The notes beneath the pieces are model-generated. The model was not told the origin of the DNA. It ran no database searches and saw nothing but the letters and a program-made list of their open reading frames with translations. The position numbers and the translations under genes were made by a program. Shown here in pieces: positions 1 through 7,778 of a stretch of DNA of 64,000 bases. Position 1 is the stretch's first letter. Each line of letters opens with the position of its first letter. The stretch is from Mucilaginibacter sp. PAMC 26640 (GTDB lineage: Bacteria; Bacteroidota; Bacteroidia; Sphingobacteriales; Sphingobacteriaceae), in the NCBI GenBank assembly GCA_001596135.1, contig CP014773.1, forward strand, positions 4,898,001 to 4,962,000, read 5' to 3'.

Positions 1-158
1 ATTGTAGCAACTTGCGAAGGATCCAATTTCAGTCCGGTTATAAATTCTTTGTAAACAACGCAATTGGCCGCCTGGTAACGAAACACTTCCAGCGACACCT
101 TGCTAAACTGCTCGGTGTCACCCAAACCAAACACTTGCTCTTTAAACGGTTTATTCAT
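1..158 (-). CDS. LuxE-like acyl-protein synthetase/acyltransferase, N-terminus only
   Basis: A reading frame starts at an ATG (156-158, minus strand) and stays open to the window edge, giving 52 codons. The peptide begins MNKPFKEQVFGLGD and contains VFRYQAANCVVYKEF. This resembles the N-terminus of Bacteroidota LuxE-type acyl-protein synthetases (adenylate-forming, related to phenylacetate-CoA ligase), which typically start with an F-x-Q-x-x-N-x-x-Y-x-x-F pattern. The AMP-binding core lies outside the window, so the family call rests on this short segment. The plus-strand frame across the same bases shows no family resemblance. Confidence 0.6.
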   Translation of the reverse strand, partial: MNKPFKEQVFGLGDTEQFSKVSLEVFRYQAANCVVYKEFITGLKLDPSQVAT

Positions 159-312
159 ACCGGGGCAAAGATAAGGAAGATACACGTGAGATATAACACC
201 TGCTAATTGTAGAAATACCCCATTGGCAATGCTAATGTTAGCACGCAACAATTATTCGATTTTAGAGTTATTGGTACAGAAAAAAACAATAATAATTGAT
301 CAACAAATTAAC

Positions 313-990
313 ATGAAAGCATTAAAATACTTCAGACTACCGCTGTTACTCAGCGCATTTTTCATACTGGCATCTGCCAGATCTACCGAGAAAGGAACGG
401 CAAAAATACAGGAGGCTACTAACGTTTTAAAAGAATTTGCTAAAATGAAGGAAAGCATCCCCGGCAAACTGCTGGAAGAATATGAAGGCATTGTGGTGAT
501 CCCGAAAATGATCAATGCCGGTTTTGTAGTTGGCGGCAAACGCGGTCAGGGCCTTGCTATGGTAAAAATGGCCAATGGCAAATGGAGCGACCCGGTTTTC
601 GTAACCCTTACCGGCGGCAGTATTGGCTTACAGATCGGCGTACAATCGGTAGATCTGGTTTTGGTATTCCGCAACAAGGGCGTACTGGCCAAGGTTAAAA
701 ATGGCGATTTTACCATCGGTGGCGATATTTCTGCAGCAGCCGGACCCGTTGGCCGCAGCTCCACAGCCAGTACCGATCATAAATTGGAAGCAGAGATCTA
801 CTCCTACTCGCGTAGCAAAGGCTTGTTTGCCGGTGTAAGCGTTAACGGTTCAAACCTGGCCATTAACAAAAGTGCCAATGCAGATTACTACGGATCTGAT
901 ATTTCATCTGAGAAACTGTTTGACAGGGCTACCGATAAATCTGAAGCGGTTACCGAATTGAAAAGCACGCTGAATTTGTTTAAAGAATAG
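313..990 (+). CDS. SYLF-domain (Ysc84/DUF500) lipid-binding secreted protein
   Basis: 225 aa when started at the ATG at 313. An upstream in-frame start at 223 would place 30 residues before the signal peptide, so it was not used. The N-terminus (MKALKYFRLPLLLSAFFILASA) is a Sec signal peptide. The rest matches the SYLF fold: IPGKLLEEYEGIVVIP, then glycine-rich GGSIGLQIGVQS and DLVLVF, then GPVGRSSTAS and IYSYSRSKGLFAGVSVNG. SYLF proteins bind phosphoinositides in eukaryotes; bacterial secreted members have no firm role. It stands alone with its own terminator just downstream. Confidence 0.85.
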   Translation: MKALKYFRLPLLLSAFFILASARSTEKGTAKIQEATNVLKEFAKMKESIPGKLLEEYEGIVVIPKMINAGFVVGGKRGQGLAMVKMANGKWSDPVFVTLTGGSIGLQIGVQSVDLVLVFRNKGVLAKVKNGDFTIGGDISAAAGPVGRSSTASTDHKLEAEIYSYSRSKGLFAGVSVNGSNLAINKSANADYYGSDISSEKLFDRATDKSEAVTELKSTLNLFKE

Positions 991-1011
991 TTTATTCAAG
1001 AGTACTATTGA

Positions 1012-1046
1012 AGCAGGCCAGGAAAAGTTCCGGGCCTGCTTTGTTT
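1012..1046 (+). terminator. Intrinsic terminator after the SYLF gene
   Basis: Hairpin arms AGCAGGCC (1012-1019) and GGGCCTGCT (1032-1040), extended inward past one mismatch by GGAA/TTCC. A T-rich tail (TTGTTT) follows. It lies 22 bp after the SYLF stop codon and before the toxin-antitoxin promoter region. Confidence 0.75.
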
Positions 1047-1083
1047 AAGAGGAAGTATGTGATCTACTGAACCATTTTTTACT

Positions 1084-1091
1084 TATATTTG
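1084..1091 (+). promoter_or_regulatory. Candidate Bacteroidota -7 box for the toxin-antitoxin pair
   Basis: TATATTTG fits the Bacteroidota -7 consensus TAnnTTTG and lies 36 bp upstream of the antitoxin ATG. I see no clear -33 TTTG at the expected distance, so this is only a candidate. Confidence 0.4.
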
Positions 1092-1126
1092 TTAGTAAGG
1101 CGGATTTAAATCAATTTCTACATAAA

Positions 1127-1342
1127 ATGGAAACAGTTCTGTTGCAAATAAATAATCGTAAGGCTTACAGGCTGCTTGAAGACCTGGAAGACCTTGATAT
1201 TATCAAAGTCTTAAACAAAAGCATAGCGCCGAAGCAAAAACTTTCAGAGAAATATGCAGGCAAACTACCCTCAGATGTAGCGGATGAACTTCAACAATAC
1301 GTAGCCCAAAGCCGCAAGGAATGGAACAACCGCAGTATCTAA
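1127..1342 (+). CDS. Putative antitoxin of a type II PIN-domain toxin-antitoxin pair
   Basis: 71 aa, charged and predicted helical, with no obvious DNA-binding motif that I recognise. Its C-terminus overlaps the PIN-domain gene by 22 bp in another frame, the arrangement expected of an antitoxin-toxin operon. The antitoxin role is inferred from size, order and overlap, not from sequence family. It probably binds and inhibits the downstream nuclease and may autoregulate the promoter. Confidence 0.6.
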   Translation: METVLLQINNRKAYRLLEDLEDLDIIKVLNKSIAPKQKLSEKYAGKLPSDVADELQQYVAQSRKEWNNRSI

Positions 1343-1710
1343 TCGATACTAATGCTGTCATAGACTATCTTGGCAGAAAAATGTCACCTAGCGCTATGGT
1401 ATTCATGGATTTGGTAATTGATGCAGTGCCACATTTGTCCGTAGTATCTAAAATCGAAGTATTAAGTTTTAATGCGCCTGAAGAACATTACGAACTTCTT
1501 ACTGATTTCATGGCCGATGCCGTTATCTATGACCTATCCGAAAATGTAATAGACCAAACTATCCAGCTGCGAAAGCATCATAAAACGAAGTTACCAGATG
1601 CTATTATCGCTGCAACGGCGCTTGTTTATGATCTAACACTGATATCCCGCAATATTGCCGACTTTAGATATATAACTGGACTAAAGTTAATTGATGCGCA
1701 CTTACTATAG
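1321..1710 (+). CDS. VapC-like PIN-domain ribonuclease toxin
   Basis: 129 aa PIN domain of typical length. The acidic metal-binding residues are present: D9 in YLIDTN, E46 in SKIEVL, D93 in KLPDAIIAATA and D114 in RNIADF. PIN toxins cleave tRNA or rRNA in a Mg2+-dependent way when freed from their antitoxin. The start codon lies inside the 3' end of the antitoxin gene (22-bp overlap), so translation is probably coupled. The exact RNA target cannot be read from sequence. Confidence 0.88.
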   Translation: MEQPQYLIDTNAVIDYLGRKMSPSAMVFMDLVIDAVPHLSVVSKIEVLSFNAPEEHYELLTDFMADAVIYDLSENVIDQTIQLRKHHKTKLPDAIIAATALVYDLTLISRNIADFRYITGLKLIDAHLL

Positions 1711-1771
1711 TTACTGTTAAATAAATAAGCTGCAGTGAACGATCCAATTCCGATTTAACAAGTGTTGCATA

Positions 1772-2116
1772 TCACTTCATCTCCTTCTCAAACACCTTTT
1801 TCACCAAAAAACCTGAAAGCGACGACATCCCACCAACTAAGCCACCTATCAAAACAGTAACCGCCAATAGCAATAACCAGTTTGGCAATTGGAATAAGTG
1901 TGCTACCCTCGTTGCCAGGATATTTTCGTTCGGGAAGCTCTTTAGCATAGCCAAAGCCAGCCAGGCCAAACCCAGGCCCGCGAAACCCGACCAGAACGCC
2001 TGCCGTGAATGCCTGCCCAAAAACAGCGCCACCGCAAAGGCAAAAATACAGGCGGCCCACCAGGGTAAAATAAAACCGCTAATGAGTGCAAACAATAATA
2101 TGAGGGCTAAAAGCAT
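1772..2116 (-). CDS. Small integral membrane protein downstream of the amidase
   Basis: 114 aa, strongly hydrophobic, with about three to four membrane segments (residues ~2-34, 44-60 and 78-100) and a short basic tail (KKVFEKEMK). Family not recognised. It starts 3 bp after the stop of the penicillin-acylase-like gene on the same strand, so the two are almost certainly cotranscribed. A role alongside the amidase is possible but not shown. Confidence 0.7.
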   Translation of the reverse strand: MLLALILLFALISGFILPWWAACIFAFAVALFLGRHSRQAFWSGFAGLGLAWLALAMLKSFPNENILATRVAHLFQLPNWLLLLAVTVLIGGLVGGMSSLSGFLVKKVFEKEMK

Positions 2117-2119
2117 GAC

Positions 2120-4546
2120 TTATCGATTTAGGGTTAAGGTTGATTTGATCCGGGTTGATTTTTCCGTTGGGGATTGCAGATACAGCAACTCGTTTAGTTT
2201 ACCGTCTTTCCAGGTTTGCAGCATATCGTCGTAAAAGAAGCTGCCCGGGTTACCGCTTTGTCCGCCGGGAATAATACCGTAGCCTTTTACCTGTGGCCCT
2301 AATTGCACCACCATTCGCCAGGACGGGCCATGACCATCGGTCAACGCATTTACGGTAGATCCGGTTCCGCCGGAGGCAAAATTGCCCGAGCCAAAACCCG
2401 GCAGGTTGGCTAAGTGCCGTACTTCAAACTTTTTAACCTTCCCCCATTGCCAGTTGCCCGGCTTACCCTGTTGTTTTAGCAAGGCATCCACAGTGAGGTT
2501 GAAGGTACGGCTCAATAGATCTGCAGCGGTTTCCTTTACCGGCGTGCGCTTGTTGTCAAACCAGGCAGCATTTGGTTCTTTTAATAGCAGGGCTTCTGTA
2601 CGATCCATACTGGGGAAATTAAGCGTAAGTGTAGAGTCGCTAAAGTTATCCCGCCAGGTAGCTTTGTAAAAGCGGCTCCACCAGGTGGAAAAAACGGACG
2701 CACCTTCGGACTTCACATCAAAATTCTTATCCCATTGCTTAACGATCTTTAGTGCTGCCAGCTGGTTTTCGTCGAGTTTACTGGCATCTATATATTTTAG
2801 CATCGTAGGTAAAATATCCTGTGCGCGGATGCTGTAAGTATCAGTTTGTAAAATACGCATACTATCGGCAGTGGCTTTTTGCATCGCGCCGAGGCGGTCG
2901 TTAATTCTTTTACCTCGATGGTACGGCGCAAACTGCCAGTTGATGTAGTAGGGATAAGTTGGATCGGTAGCGGACTGGTTGGCCGAACTTACAAATCCGC
3001 GCGGCGGATTTTTCACTGTGGGATTTTGCTCAAAAGGAATAAAGCCATGCCAGTCGTTAGCCGGGTCGCTGCCATCCATGATGAATTTACCCTGGTCTTT
3101 GTATTTCAATGGCAATCTGCCATTTGGTGTGATGGCGATATCGTTATCCGCAGAAGCGAAAACAAAGTTCTGCGCCGGGGCGCTGTAGTAACTTAACGCC
3201 TTGCGGTAATCGGCATAGTTACTGCCGCGGTTGAGCAGGTAAAAGGTTTTAAACTCGTCGCTTTCCTCATGCGCCACCCATTTAAGGGCATTGCCTACGG
3301 GGATATTATCGCGGCCCTTAGCCATGCCGGCATTATCATAAACCACCGGGCCGAAACGGGTATACAATACGGTATCAGCCAAGTCTGCTTTACCTTTTCT
3401 TTTGATAACTTCTATGCGGCGGGTAACTTTTAGCCATTGGTTATTGTACCAATATTCGTTACGGGCGGCATCTTTAAACTTGATCTGGTACCAATCCAAT
3501 ATATCGGCATCTACATTGGTTACGCCCCAGCTGATCTTGTTGTTGTAGCCAATCACCACACAAGGCGCGCCGGGAAGCGATGCACCGTAAACGTTTACAC
3601 CGGGTGCCGACAATTGCACCTGGTACCAGATGGACGGGAAAGTAAGATCGAGATGGGGATCATTGGCGAGTATAGGATAACCTGTTGCCGTTTTGCTGCC
3701 GCTGATGGCCCAATTATTACTACCAATACCTTCTACCCTATCCCTTGTTTTCATGCCAGCCATCAGCTGCGCTTTAAAAGCAGGAGGCGGCACCGGAACA
3801 GGCAGGGGTTTAAAATCCCACTTGGTGCCCACGGGGATAATAGGGCTCTCGTGCATGGGGTAATCCGGAAAAAGATCATTGGTTACTTTTGCACCAAAGC
3901 GGTTCAGCACGTTCGTCATCGCCAGTTCATTAGAACCACCGGCCAAAGTTTCCGACATCAGCTTCAGCAGGAACGCGCAATTGATAGGCTTCCACTCCTC
4001 CGGCGCATAATCCAGCAGTTTAAACTCTATCGGGTAATCACGAGGAGATAGGCTGTGGATATAGCCATTCATACCCTCAGTATAAGCATTGATCACGTTG
4101 CGCATCACCGGGTCTTTCATAATGCCTTTCAGGGTATTTTCTGCACCGTAAACCATGCCCATACGGCGATGATAGCGGTCAACCTCTAAAGCTTTATCGC
4201 CAACTACCTCTGCTAATCTGCCGGAGGCACTCCGGGTTTGGATATCCATTTGCCATAGGCGGTCGCGGGCAGTGAGGTAGCCCTGGGCATAATACAAGTC
4301 GTGATCGTTCTGCGCGAAAATGTGCGGAATCCTGTTCTCATCAAACCGGATGGTAACTTTGGCCTGCAAGCCCTTAAGTTTGAGGTCTTCATCTGTAGTA
4401 GGGTTCTTGCTTTCCGCATTTTGCCAAAAACCGGTTGCGGGGTTTAAAAATTTGCCCAACGGCGGCAGGATAGCGATAGGAATTTGCAATGCCCAAATCA
4501 GCGCAATGGTTAGGGCAAGGGAAATAGCTGCCTTGAAGATCTTCAT
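2120..4546 (-). CDS. Penicillin-acylase-family Ntn hydrolase (S45)
   Basis: 808 aa, normal length for a penicillin amidase precursor. The N-terminus is a signal or anchor helix (residues ~5-28), implying periplasmic location. The alpha-chain motif RIPHIFAQNDHDLYYAQGY and the beta-chain start SNNWAISGSKTATG are clear. S276, in GIGSNNWA, should be the N-terminal nucleophile released by autocatalysis, and NDPHL follows as expected. The family cleaves amide bonds of penicillins, cephalosporins or acyl-homoserine lactones. The natural substrate here is unknown. It leads a two-gene operon with the small membrane protein. Confidence 0.92.
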   Translation of the reverse strand: MKIFKAAISLALTIALIWALQIPIAILPPLGKFLNPATGFWQNAESKNPTTDEDLKLKGLQAKVTIRFDENRIPHIFAQNDHDLYYAQGYLTARDRLWQMDIQTRSASGRLAEVVGDKALEVDRYHRRMGMVYGAENTLKGIMKDPVMRNVINAYTEGMNGYIHSLSPRDYPIEFKLLDYAPEEWKPINCAFLLKLMSETLAGGSNELAMTNVLNRFGAKVTNDLFPDYPMHESPIIPVGTKWDFKPLPVPVPPPAFKAQLMAGMKTRDRVEGIGSNNWAISGSKTATGYPILANDPHLDLTFPSIWYQVQLSAPGVNVYGASLPGAPCVVIGYNNKISWGVTNVDADILDWYQIKFKDAARNEYWYNNQWLKVTRRIEVIKRKGKADLADTVLYTRFGPVVYDNAGMAKGRDNIPVGNALKWVAHEESDEFKTFYLLNRGSNYADYRKALSYYSAPAQNFVFASADNDIAITPNGRLPLKYKDQGKFIMDGSDPANDWHGFIPFEQNPTVKNPPRGFVSSANQSATDPTYPYYINWQFAPYHRGKRINDRLGAMQKATADSMRILQTDTYSIRAQDILPTMLKYIDASKLDENQLAALKIVKQWDKNFDVKSEGASVFSTWWSRFYKATWRDNFSDSTLTLNFPSMDRTEALLLKEPNAAWFDNKRTPVKETAADLLSRTFNLTVDALLKQQGKPGNWQWGKVKKFEVRHLANLPGFGSGNFASGGTGSTVNALTDGHGPSWRMVVQLGPQVKGYGIIPGGQSGNPGSFFYDDMLQTWKDGKLNELLYLQSPTEKSTRIKSTLTLNR

Positions 4547-4897
4547 TCGGTTGTAGATAGATAAGCAAGATAGGAAATTAGCGGCAAATTAGCGCCGCTA
4601 TAATTACGATGTTTAGTTATATTATTATCAACTGCACCGGTAGGGCCAAAAGTCGATAAACAAGCATGCCGTAGTTTTCTACCGACGTGCCCCCCCATGG
4701 GGCCAAGTCTTAATTTAACGAAATGGATAGGTCGCCATCTGCCAGGCACAAATTGACGGCTGCGATATCGAATTGATCCTAACATTCTGGCGTTTCAAAA
4801 CTTGCCGGGTACTTTCAAATCCGATCGCAGCTATATTCGCATTGGCAAGTCATGTGGCGAAAAGGGGTAAAAAGTAAATTATGCCCAAGTCAGCAAA
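4547..4897 (-). other. 351-bp gene-free stretch
   Basis: Holds the upstream region of the amidase gene on the minus strand. The only long frame (4543-4785, minus) has no signal peptide, no ribosome binding site and no recognisable family. No tRNA, clear hairpin terminator or repeat was found. Confidence 0.5.
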
Positions 4898-5466
4898 TTA
4901 AAACGCTATCGTATCCCGGTATTTCAATCTCCGCCTTCTGTAATGGCGTTTTATTTTCTTTATCTTTTTACTTGTAGTATCTGTACGCATTTGCTTTGCT
5001 TCTTTCCGGAAGTTCCAGGGTGGTGTTGGGTTGGCATCCTGCCACAGGCCCAATCGTTGTTCCCGGGCGCGTTCCTCTATTAAAGCCAACGCCATATCTT
5101 TGGAGTAAGCACGATATTGCCAGGCATATCCATTTTTTACGATTTCGTAGTTGAGGATCTTGCCATCCTCCAATTCTATTTTGGCTACCGTTCGTCCGTA
5201 GCGGTCATGCTGGTTACCCAGCAGCTTTACCATTTTGCCAAAGCAAAGGCTTGTGTAAATTGCTTCGCCGCCTGCCCGAACGCCTGGCTTTTTTCTGGGC
5301 AGTCAATTTCCGCCAGGCGCACGGTGATATTCTGATGGTCGGGCGAAAGAAGTTCGATGGTATCGCCGTCTTTAATTTTAACTACCTTGTATAGTGTTTC
5401 TTCTTTACGGTTACAGGAGAAAAATACAAGAAGCAGTACAAGGACGAGAAGCGGCTTTTTAAACAT
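4898..5466 (-). pseudogene. Thermonuclease (SNase-like) lipoprotein gene split by a -1 frameshift
   Basis: Two adjacent minus-strand frames make one staphylococcal-nuclease-like protein of about 190 aa. The first (5466 down to 5227) has a lipoprotein signal ending LVFFSC, then KIKDGDTIELLSPD and VRLAEIDCPEK. The second (from 5233) continues with DRYGRTVAKIELEDG, NGYAWQYRAYS and AREQRLGLW. Catalytic Arg and Glu equivalents are in the first part and the second Arg (RYGRT) in the other. The frames meet at GCAAAATGGTAA near 5230; one extra A would rejoin them. It could be a decayed gene, a sequencing error in a short A-run, or translational slippage or re-initiation at the overlapping ATG. Confidence 0.78.
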
Positions 5467-5673
5467 AGGGCGAATTTAGCAGAATGGCGCAGAATGATCG
5501 CAATGAACACCAGGAAGAAAAAGTAAAGTTTGGCGGAAAGCTAAGAGATGCTGGCGGGTATAAGCCATTTTTGAAACCAGCTATAGCATTATCAAAATCA
5601 ATCCTAGAACGTTGTTTATTATTATGATGGTTATTAGCGGGGCATCCTTTAACTTTGCTGCTCATTTAACATC

Positions 5674-6327
5674 ATGAGTAAGATAAAAGCCTGCATTTTC
5701 GATCTCGACGGGGTAATAGTTGATACCGCCGTATATCATTATCAAGCCTGGAAACGCCTGGCCAATGAACTTGGGTTCGACTTTACCGAACACCAAAATG
5801 AACAATTAAAAGGCGTTAGCCGCATGGCTTCGCTGGAACTGATCCTGGGCTGGGGTAACGTAACCGGTACAACCCAGGCCGAAAAAGAAGAAATGGCTAC
5901 CCGTAAAAACGATTGGTACACGGAGATGATCGGCAAGATGACCCCTGCGGAGATCCTGCCAGGCGCAAAGGAATTTGTGCAAAGCTGCCGAGATGCGGGG
6001 ATTAAAACCGCTATCGGCTCGGCCAGCAAGAACACGCCGACTATTTTGGAGAAATTGAATCTGATGCCACTGTTTGATGCCATCATAGACGGCAATAGTG
6101 TCACCAACCCCAAGCCGGACCCTGAGGTATTTTTAAAAGGTGCAGCAGCCGTGGGCGTTACCCCTGCCGACTGTGTTGTATTTGAAGATGCCGTTGCCGG
6201 GATTGAGGCTGCATTAAACGGAGGGATGAAAGCCGTGGGTATTGGATCACCGGATATGCTTACCAAAGCCAATATTGTGGTAAGTGGTTTGGATAAATTT
6301 GACCTGGAGATGCTGGAGAAATTGTAA
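5674..6327 (+). CDS. pgmB: Beta-phosphoglucomutase
   Basis: 217 aa HAD-superfamily enzyme of the usual length. The nucleophile motif FDLDGVIVD (D10, D12) and the subfamily-specific KGVSR loop at ~47-51 identify beta-phosphoglucomutase rather than a generic phosphatase. GSASKN, NPKPDPEVF and VFEDAVAGIEAA supply the remaining HAD motifs. It interconverts beta-glucose 1-phosphate and glucose 6-phosphate in the cytosol. The usual maltose or trehalose phosphorylase partner is not next to it. A sugar-phosphate phosphatase is the main alternative. Confidence 0.9.
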   Translation: MSKIKACIFDLDGVIVDTAVYHYQAWKRLANELGFDFTEHQNEQLKGVSRMASLELILGWGNVTGTTQAEKEEMATRKNDWYTEMIGKMTPAEILPGAKEFVQSCRDAGIKTAIGSASKNTPTILEKLNLMPLFDAIIDGNSVTNPKPDPEVFLKGAAAVGVTPADCVVFEDAVAGIEAALNGGMKAVGIGSPDMLTKANIVVSGLDKFDLEMLEKL

Positions 6328-6365
6328 AGCGTTGGAAAGGTTAGATGAGCTATAAAAGTTAAAAA

Positions 6366-7106
6366 GTGAAATTAAAACTGTTTACTTTTTGTGTGATGCT
6401 GTTTAGTGCAGCTTATGCCGAAGCACAGCCTTTGCCGAAGATGACCATTAAGCCGCTGACCAAAAATTACTACGTGGTTACTTCTTATGGCTACCCGGGT
6501 AAAGGCGAACCGCCCTTCCCGGCCAACAGCCTGTTTGTGGTTACCGATGCCGGCATTATACTCATTGATACCCCATGGAGCGAGGAACAAACGCGCCAAT
6601 TGGCAAACCTACTGCAAAGCACTTATCATAAAAAGATAGTGCTTTGCATAGCCACACACTTTCATCCCGACCGGACCATTGGGTTCGACGTGCTTAAAAA
6701 GCAAGGTACAAAAACCTTTACCAGCCAGCTAACCTACAAACTTGCCAAACAGCATGGCGAAAAGCTGCCGGAATTCACTTTCGCGCGAGACACTACGTTT
6801 AACATTGGCGGCGTTACGCTTAAAACCTTTTACCCCGGCGAAGGACATACACAGGATAATATCGTGGTTTGGTTCCCTGATCGCCTGATTTTGGTTGGGG
6901 GATGCCTCGTAAAAAGCCTGGAAACAAACAGCAAAGGCTACACAGCCGATGCCAGCCTGAAGCAATGGCCGGTGAGCATCAAAAAACTGATCCGCCGGTA
7001 TGGCCGCGCCAAATATGTTATTCCCGGCCACCAGGGCTGGCAAGGCGGAATATCAGCATTGAGCCATACAATTGATGTGGTAAACGGGACAACGCCAGAG
7101 CCCTGA
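6366..7106 (+). CDS. Subclass B1 metallo-beta-lactamase
   Basis: 246 aa from a GTG start, needed to keep the whole signal peptide (cleavage after AYAEA, ~residue 20). All B1 zinc ligands are visible: H98, H100 and D102 in THFHPDRT, H161 in GEGHTQDN, C180 in VGGCLVKS and H222 in PGHQGW. The Cys ligand separates it from B3 enzymes and general MBL hydrolases. Such enzymes hydrolyse penicillins, cephalosporins and usually carbapenems in the periplasm. It follows pgmB on the same strand by 38 bp and is probably an intrinsic chromosomal gene, since no mobile element is near. Confidence 0.92.
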   Translation: MKLKLFTFCVMLFSAAYAEAQPLPKMTIKPLTKNYYVVTSYGYPGKGEPPFPANSLFVVTDAGIILIDTPWSEEQTRQLANLLQSTYHKKIVLCIATHFHPDRTIGFDVLKKQGTKTFTSQLTYKLAKQHGEKLPEFTFARDTTFNIGGVTLKTFYPGEGHTQDNIVVWFPDRLILVGGCLVKSLETNSKGYTADASLKQWPVSIKKLIRRYGRAKYVIPGHQGWQGGISALSHTIDVVNGTTPEP

Positions 7107-7140
7107 GCAAATGAATAGGTATAAGTAATTCGGCATTTAT

Positions 7141-7168
7141 GTGCGATAGGGATATTCTACTATCGCAC
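7141..7168. terminator. Hairpin between convergent genes, candidate bidirectional terminator
   Basis: Perfect 9-bp arms GTGCGATAG (7141-7149) and CTATCGCAC (7160-7168) around a 10-nt loop. It sits between the stops of the converging metallo-beta-lactamase and lipoprotein genes. Neither side has a good T-tract, so termination strength is uncertain. Confidence 0.5.
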
Positions 7169-7176
7169 AAAGAGCC

Positions 7177-7557
7177 CTACCGCCCCTGTTCTGCGTTAAC
7201 TTTAGCTTTCTGTTCAGTAACCGCTTTAGCCGCTTCTGCGAGCAATGCCTTACCCGGCTCATCCAGTTTCGTGACGGCGTTGCCGTTGTACTCATATTTA
7301 ACTCTGCCTTTATCGTCTCCTTCTGCTTTTATCTTTTGGCCGTTATGCTCATATTTCAAAAAGCCACCGTCAGAAATATAATCAATACCGGTTTTTTGCT
7401 CATCAAAAACCACTGTGCCCGAATATTCAACCTTTTGTATGTTCCCATTTTCGTTAATAGAGATCACCGTTCTGCGATGCCCGGGTTGGCGGCAGGAAGT
7501 CGATGTGCTTAATATTGCTACGGACAATAAAGCAAAAACCAGGTTTTTATAGCTCAT
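7177..7557 (-). CDS. Small lipoprotein of unknown function
   Basis: 126 aa started at the ATG at 7557, preceded by an A-rich TTGAAAAAA. The 10-residue upstream extension to 7587 would spoil the signal peptide. The N-terminus MSYKNLVFALLSVAILSTSTSC is a lipoprotein signal with the Cys at ~residue 22. The mature part carries short beta-type repeats (KVEYSGTVVFDE, LKYEHNGQKIKAE, VKYEYNGNAVTK), suggesting a small beta-sheet surface protein. No family recognised. Confidence 0.75.
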   Translation of the reverse strand: MSYKNLVFALLSVAILSTSTSCRQPGHRRTVISINENGNIQKVEYSGTVVFDEQKTGIDYISDGGFLKYEHNGQKIKAEGDDKGRVKYEYNGNAVTKLDEPGKALLAEAAKAVTEQKAKVNAEQGR

Positions 7558-7778
7558 TTTTTTCAAATTGATTGAATTAATAAACAAATATAAACATTAC
7601 ATAGTAATATGCAATACATAGTACTATTTTAATTAAATCAATTTTCACATTTGCGTTTAAACCTAGAAACTACTTGCAACAGTTTCCAATTCGGCTATTG
7701 TATTTCACCCTGATATCAATATATTTAGTGATTGCTAAATAAACCTGCTTAAAAGCTCTCATTCGCTGAATATAATTC

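Noticed and set aside
12-206. 64-codon plus-strand frame at the left edge
   Set aside because: It lies opposite the start of the LuxE-like gene, whose minus-strand peptide shows family resemblance while this one does not.
3437-4051. 204-codon plus-strand frame
   Set aside because: It is antisense to the penicillin-acylase-like gene and shows no protein-like features; a shadow frame.
4543-4785. 80-codon minus-strand frame in the gap upstream of the amidase
   Set aside because: It overlaps the amidase start region, and has no ribosome binding site, signal or family resemblance.
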